The notes beneath the pieces are model-generated. The model saw nothing but the letters and a program-made list of their open reading frames with translations, had not been told where the DNA came from and did no database searches. Below are positions 60,187-64,000 of a DNA stretch of 64,000 nt, in pieces; the first letter of the stretch is position 1; the number at the start of each line of letters is the position of its first letter. The stretch spans positions 186,001 through 250,000 of the forward strand of contig BDDD01000986.1 in the NCBI GenBank assembly GCA_001972305.1, given 5' to 3'. The position numbers and the translations under genes are program-made. The stretch comes from Cephalotus follicularis. Lineage: Eukaryota > Streptophyta > Magnoliopsida > Oxalidales > Cephalotaceae.

Positions 60187-61492
60187 TGTTAGGCTAGGGG
60201 TGTCCCTGTATGCCACGACATGGCTTGTTGGTTGTACGTATACACTCTTGATTTATACAATTCTGAATTCCTTTTATATTCTATGTGCATATTTAATTTA
60301 TTGGCAAGGCTATGTGGCTCATCCCAGCCAACCAAAAGGAACAGAACAATTATTCATAATTAACTGTATGTCATATAGCACCATGTCACATCAAAGGGTT
60401 GGATCTTGTGCCAAGAGGGCTATGAGAACGAGATCCTTACTCCCCGTGACAAATGTTCCAAGTCATAGGTTCACTTTCTTTGGGCCATTGCTGAACTATG
60501 AAGTCTTGTCACGTTAAGCTTGCTCCCGGGTTAGCAGTGGAGGATGGTTATCTCATAGCCATTTGTGTTTTTCCCTAAAGCTAAATATGAGGTGTATGCT
60601 AGAGAGCATGACACTGAAAAGACCACCAATAGGAAACCTATTTGGATAGTCAATACCCGATGTTAATAGGATTCCTATGGTCTCAATAGTGTATAGTCTA
60701 TGGTGACTAGTAGGTCTATAGCCTGTGTTGTCTCCTTTGATCGGAGCGACTGGCATGCATTGTGTAGTGACTGCTTGACTTTGATTTCTGCCTTCCCCAG
60801 CACTAGCCACGTGGTTGCAAAAGGGTTTTCTTTGGGTCTTATGGGAGCTGCATTGAGATGTATTGACGAGTGCGTAATAGGGGATCATCACACCTGGGCT
60901 GAGGGTGATCGGCTCTATTTATCTATGTACGTTGCAGACGTAAAAGTCCTGATCAGGCATAGGTAGACTGGGAACGAGAGGTTCCCATGGAGGTCTACCA
61001 ATAGTCTTAGTGCGATAATAGATTCATAGTTATCACAGAAATACTAGGGGTGACATTCATCAAAACCCTAGGCTATGACCGGCACCAAGTACGACGAGGG
61101 AAACTTGACACATATGCCGACGACTGGATAAAGCGACTGGCTATTCAGTCCATGATTGATAGACGTGGTAATACACAGATTTGGGGGGTGACTAGCGCTC
61201 ACACCGGGGCTATTTTGATAGTCAGTGACTGTCAGAATGGTCTTACCAGATATTGGGGTGTACTGAGAATTTATCATCATACCGGAGATCGACAGGCTTT
61301 CAGGTCATGCCTAACTTTGAACATGTTGAGATGTGGTGGGACACATATCATTTAGTGAAAGGACAACATCAAGGAAGATGTTTATTTACTAGTGAGTATT
61401 TCATTTGATGGATTCAGGTCCATGCAATGCCACGATGAAATATTCTATGCGAAGGGTTTTGAAAATAGAAGAGATTGTTTCATGTTTGTCTT

Positions 61493-61820
61493 GGGCGTCG
61501 ACGCCATGGAGAGCATGCATCAATGCCATGTCTAGTTGAGTTGCTGGGCGTTAACACAAATTTCATGCATTGACGCAGTTAAACCCAGTGGCTTTAAATG
61601 TCGATGCCATTAGAAGCATGCGTCGATGCCATAACTAGAATAAGTCGCTGGACGTTAAAGCCATGGAGAGCATGCATTGACGTTTTAAAAACAGTAGCTT
61701 ACACGTTGACGCTGTGATGTTTTATGCATCAACGCGAAGAAAAATGAGACTATCCGTCGGTTTCATCTTATCGTTGGCGTTGACGCCTAGATAATATGAA
61801 ACGCATGGCGTTGATGCCAT
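61493..61820. repeat. GTCGAC-type palindrome cluster, J LTR
   Basis: Motifs include GGGCGTCGACGCCATGG, GCATCAATGCC, GCATTGACGC, GCGTCGATGCC, GGCGTTGACGCC and GGCGTTGATGCC. Measured neighbours are 21 bp (61499 to 61520) and 19 bp (61552 to 61571) apart. A further pair at about 61990-62025 reads GCGTTGACACC and GGCGTTGACGCC. Arms are GGC/GCC rather than AAGC/GCTT. Confidence 0.75.
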
Positions 61821-61890
61821 GACATGTTCATGTGCGGGTTTTACCAACTTAAGAGGAGTTGGTGAGAGAGAGAAAGTTAAAAAGTCAAAA

Positions 61891-61900
61891 GGATAAATAC
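61891..61900 (+). promoter_or_regulatory. Possible TATA box of the J LTR
   Basis: GGATAAATAC, followed about 60 bp later by a CT-rich leader-like stretch. The main palindrome cluster would lie just upstream. Weak. Confidence 0.35.
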
Positions 61901-62663
61901 TTTATGATAATAAGACAAAAGCAAGAGAAGCTTCCATAACACACTTCCTATTTCTCTCTCTTCTCTACTGTCTCACTTCTTCCTGCTGCTAGCGTACGCG
62001 TTGACACCCAGTTCCTAGGCGTTGACGCCAATATCGCCTGGTTCGATTTTGTAGCCATTTTCAACACTCCTTTCACTACTCAAAGGTCATTATATGTGGA
62101 GATAACTTGCACACTGCAACTTATCTTTATCTAGAGTGATTTAGTGTAGGGAAAACACTTGGCCTTCATCCTTGGATCCCCCCTTTCGTGGCTTGTGGAG
62201 GAGCTTGGAGCTTTGGGAATAAAGAGTAGAGGGAGCTTGTCTTGAAGGAAGGAGTCTTCACCATTGGTAAGAATCTCTTCTTCCTCTCCCTTGTGGCAAC
62301 GAGTTGCCTTTTGGTGGTTTGTTTCTTATCCCTCAGGGTTGTGAATGTTTGGGTTTGGGTTGATTGGACTTTTGGCTAGGGTTAGTGTGTTTCCTTATGA
62401 GCCAATCTTTGGAGTCCATTTCTAGGGTTTACGACAACCCTACCGTTTCGACCCATTTTGCCTTATGCTTTGTTTTGTTTTCGGTTTGATTGATTGTTCA
62501 ATTAGGTTTCCTTGGCACTCATTGGGACAATTCGAACTTAGCTTAGGGCATCCCATTGCTTGGGCATTAATCAATTGTATGAACTTTAAAATTAATCGAC
62601 CATAAACCCTAAAGTTCGGATTGCATGTTTTTCCTGCTGCGTGTTTGAGCCATTCCCAACAAC

Positions 62664-62676
62664 TGGTATCATAGCC
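62664..62676 (+). other. Primer binding site of copia J
   Basis: TGGTATCATAGCC, one change from the initiator tRNA-Met PBS (TGGTATCAGAGCC), 2 bp after the LTR. Confidence 0.87.
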
Positions 62677-63587
62677 ACCTAATTGACTTCAATTAGACCT
62701 CAATTTGTTGTTTAGTGGATTGGAGATTGCATATGTGCTTTGGCCAATTTGCAGTAGCCATACGTTTTGTGGGAGTTGCTTATTGGTCACACTAATGAAA
62801 TAGACGAACCATTGAATGCTAGATTGTTACGTGTTTATTCAATTATATATCAGTTATATTTTTGAATTTCTTATGCATGCTGGTAGGCTTGGGACTCATC
62901 TTAGCTTTGTGTGTTTCCTTGTGTGGATGATTTAATTTCTTTGTTACATTCATGGAATTCAATCGGTCTGTAATAAGGCTGCCTACATGCGCTATATTTA
63001 TTTTCTTATTCTTTTTCTTAGAGTAGAATTCTCTTCTCCCTCAATTTTATTTCTTTTTATTTAAATGTACTAAGGATGTAATTTCAAGAAAGGAGACCAA
63101 TGGAGATTGAAGAGAAGATCAAGAAGATTGCAAGGCCAGTTGGCTCACGTGATCACTTATAGCTTATGTTCCAAGTCAGGCCACTTTTAGGGTGCATGAG
63201 ATGGATGTTTTATTTTTTAACAATCCAAACACGTCCAAGCATGTTAAGCCATCCAAATGGATTGGAAGATTAAAATTAATATAAAATGGCTTTGGTAATT
63301 ATTTAATAAAATTGATGAGACCAAATCCTTCCAACTTGCAAATAATAAGTCCATAAGCGGTGGGGCATATGGCTGCCCTATTGTTGGCCTTCCACAATCA
63401 TCATTGAATGGTGTGGACATATTAGGGATAGCAACAGCCCTCCGCTGAGGTCCCCCGCATGACAATTTCTATTCAATTTCAGTGTGAGGTACACTAGAAG
63501 GAAATAACCATGTTTTGGTTCTCTGACACGCTCCTGGGCGGGTATCAAAATCGGTTTATTTCTTTGAGGGTTATGGGTCTGACTTAT
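62677..63587 (+). other. Leader of copia J, noncoding
   Basis: No credible gag start or long reading frame. A T-rich stretch (62990-63070) precedes a purine-rich segment around 63090-63140. I see nothing else in it. Confidence 0.5.
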
Positions 63588-64000
63588 TGTAATAACCGCA
63601 AATTCAATTCGCGTACATTGTAATAATGATTAATAAAATGTGCACTTATTTGAATTTAATGTCACATTATTACAATTTGTGATTGGTAATTGCTTGGGAT
63701 GAATTGGGATGCAATTTGGTGGAAATCCAACTTAAGAAACCCTAAATTAACCCTTGACAGCCGACTACCACAGGGGGGAAGTCGACTGCCTGGTTTATGA
63801 GGGGCCAGCCGACTGCCACAGGGGAGCAGTCGACTGCCTGATGCGTATTGTGGACTGTCGACTGGCCAATGAATCCAGTCGACTGGAATTACGACAGAAC
63901 ATGTGTCTGTGCATGTGTGAAACAGGACAGGGGCATGGCATGCAAGGGGACAGGTGTCGTGGGCATGCACCAGCTGCCATGACATGCAAGGAAAGCCCTT
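63588..64000 (+). mobile_element. Gypsy LTR K (start), same family as B and G
   Basis: It begins TGTAATAACCGC after CTTAT (63583-63587, the presumed TSD) and matches solo LTR B reverse-complemented over its full visible length, including GGGATGAATTGGGATGCAAT. It also matches the start of the G LTR more distantly. Whether it is a solo LTR or a whole element cannot be seen. Confidence 0.85.
63758..63886. repeat. CAGTCGACTG palindrome cluster, LTR K
   Basis: Starts are 63758, 63779, 63806, 63827, 63855 and 63876 (21, 27, 21, 28, 21). The alternation is the same as in G cluster 1 and in B. Confidence 0.92.

Larger units (their letters stand above)
60187..62661 (+). repeat. 5' LTR of copia J
   Basis: TGTTAGGCTAGG to TTCCCAACA, 2475 bp. 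The start is fixed by comparison with the uninterrupted copia I LTR and the end by the PBS. Confidence 0.8.
38782..64000 (-). mobile_element. Copia I: second Ty1/copia element, degenerate, outer shell of the right nest
   Basis: It lies on the minus strand, 3' LTR at 38782-50934 (split by G), internal region 50935-59549 (split by H), and 5' LTR from 59550 (split by J at 60187 and running out of the window). The LTR starts TGTTAGATAG on the minus strand. Domain order protease-integrase-RT-RNaseH and the SRIPYASAVGSIMY / GYVFVLNGGA RNase H style identify a Ty1/copia lineage different from A. It is interrupted by G, H and J and carries many stops. Confidence 0.85.
60187..64000 (+). mobile_element. 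Copia J: 5' LTR, PBS and leader, running out of the window
   Basis: A plus-strand LTR (60187-62661) is followed by a PBS and a noncoding leader, which is cut at 63588 by gypsy LTR K. It is inserted in the 5' LTR of copia I after GGATCATG. Parts of its LTR (60900-61370) are diverged relatives of the copia I LTR read in reverse (39880-40640), so the two elements belong to one broad lineage. No coding region is visible before the window ends. Confidence 0.8.

Noticed and set aside
59744..60517. 257-residue open reading frame
   Set aside because: It crosses the junction between the copia I LTR and the J LTR, has no recognisable domain, and is antisense to I; chance frame over repeats.
1..64000. 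tRNA, rRNA or host protein-coding genes
   Set aside because: The only tRNA-like signals are the 12-13-base primer binding sites next to LTRs; no full tRNA, rRNA or spliced host gene could be recognised by eye on either strand.

Overview
The window is plant nuclear DNA made almost wholly of nested LTR retrotransposons. Chromodomain-bearing Ty3/gypsy polyproteins (Tekay/Del type), a Maximus/SIRE-like Ty1/copia element with an extra 3' ORF, a second Ty1/copia lineage and PBS sequences matching initiator tRNA-Met all point to a flowering plant; I cannot name the species. I see no host protein gene, rRNA or tRNA gene.

Left nest (1-36680). Copia A (plus strand, 5' LTR entering from the left, 3' LTR ending at 36680) is the outer shell. 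It holds solo gypsy LTR B (2011-3848, TSD CCTCA) and solo LTR C (4386-30122). C was split by the 3'-truncated gypsy element D (about 6528-12475) and by gag-only gypsy element E (12599-29854, TSD AGTTT). E's 5' LTR was split by nearly intact gypsy element F (17731-28018, TSD GTCAG). The order A > C > E > F is a four-level nest. A's gag and pol can be followed across the insertions.

Middle (36681-38781). Unassigned LTR-like DNA (L) with three separate tandem arrays of 37, 169 and about 20 bp units.

Right nest (38782 to beyond 64000). Copia I (minus strand) sits in L. Its 3' LTR contains gypsy element G (40817-50736, TSD TTATG, 2.6-kb LTRs), its gag/zinc-knuckle junction contains solo LTR H (54298-56984), and its 5' LTR contains copia J (from 60187, plus strand), whose leader contains the start of gypsy LTR K (from 63588, same family as B and G).

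Main observation. Unrelated families (at least two Ty1/copia and several Ty3/gypsy) carry clusters of short imperfect palindromes with one shared core, GTCGAC, but family-specific arms: CA-core-TG in B, E, F, G and K; AAGC-core-GCTT in A, H and I; AAGRC-core-GTCTT in D; GGC-core-GCC in J. Neighbouring palindromes lie 20-22 bp apart in nearly all pairs, or 27-29 bp at pair boundaries, close to two helical turns. In A, G, H, I and J most lie upstream of a plausible TATA box. Clusters also occur outside LTRs, in I's leader and in A's spacer after pol. Solo LTR C has none that I could see. I know of no described element class that explains this shared code.
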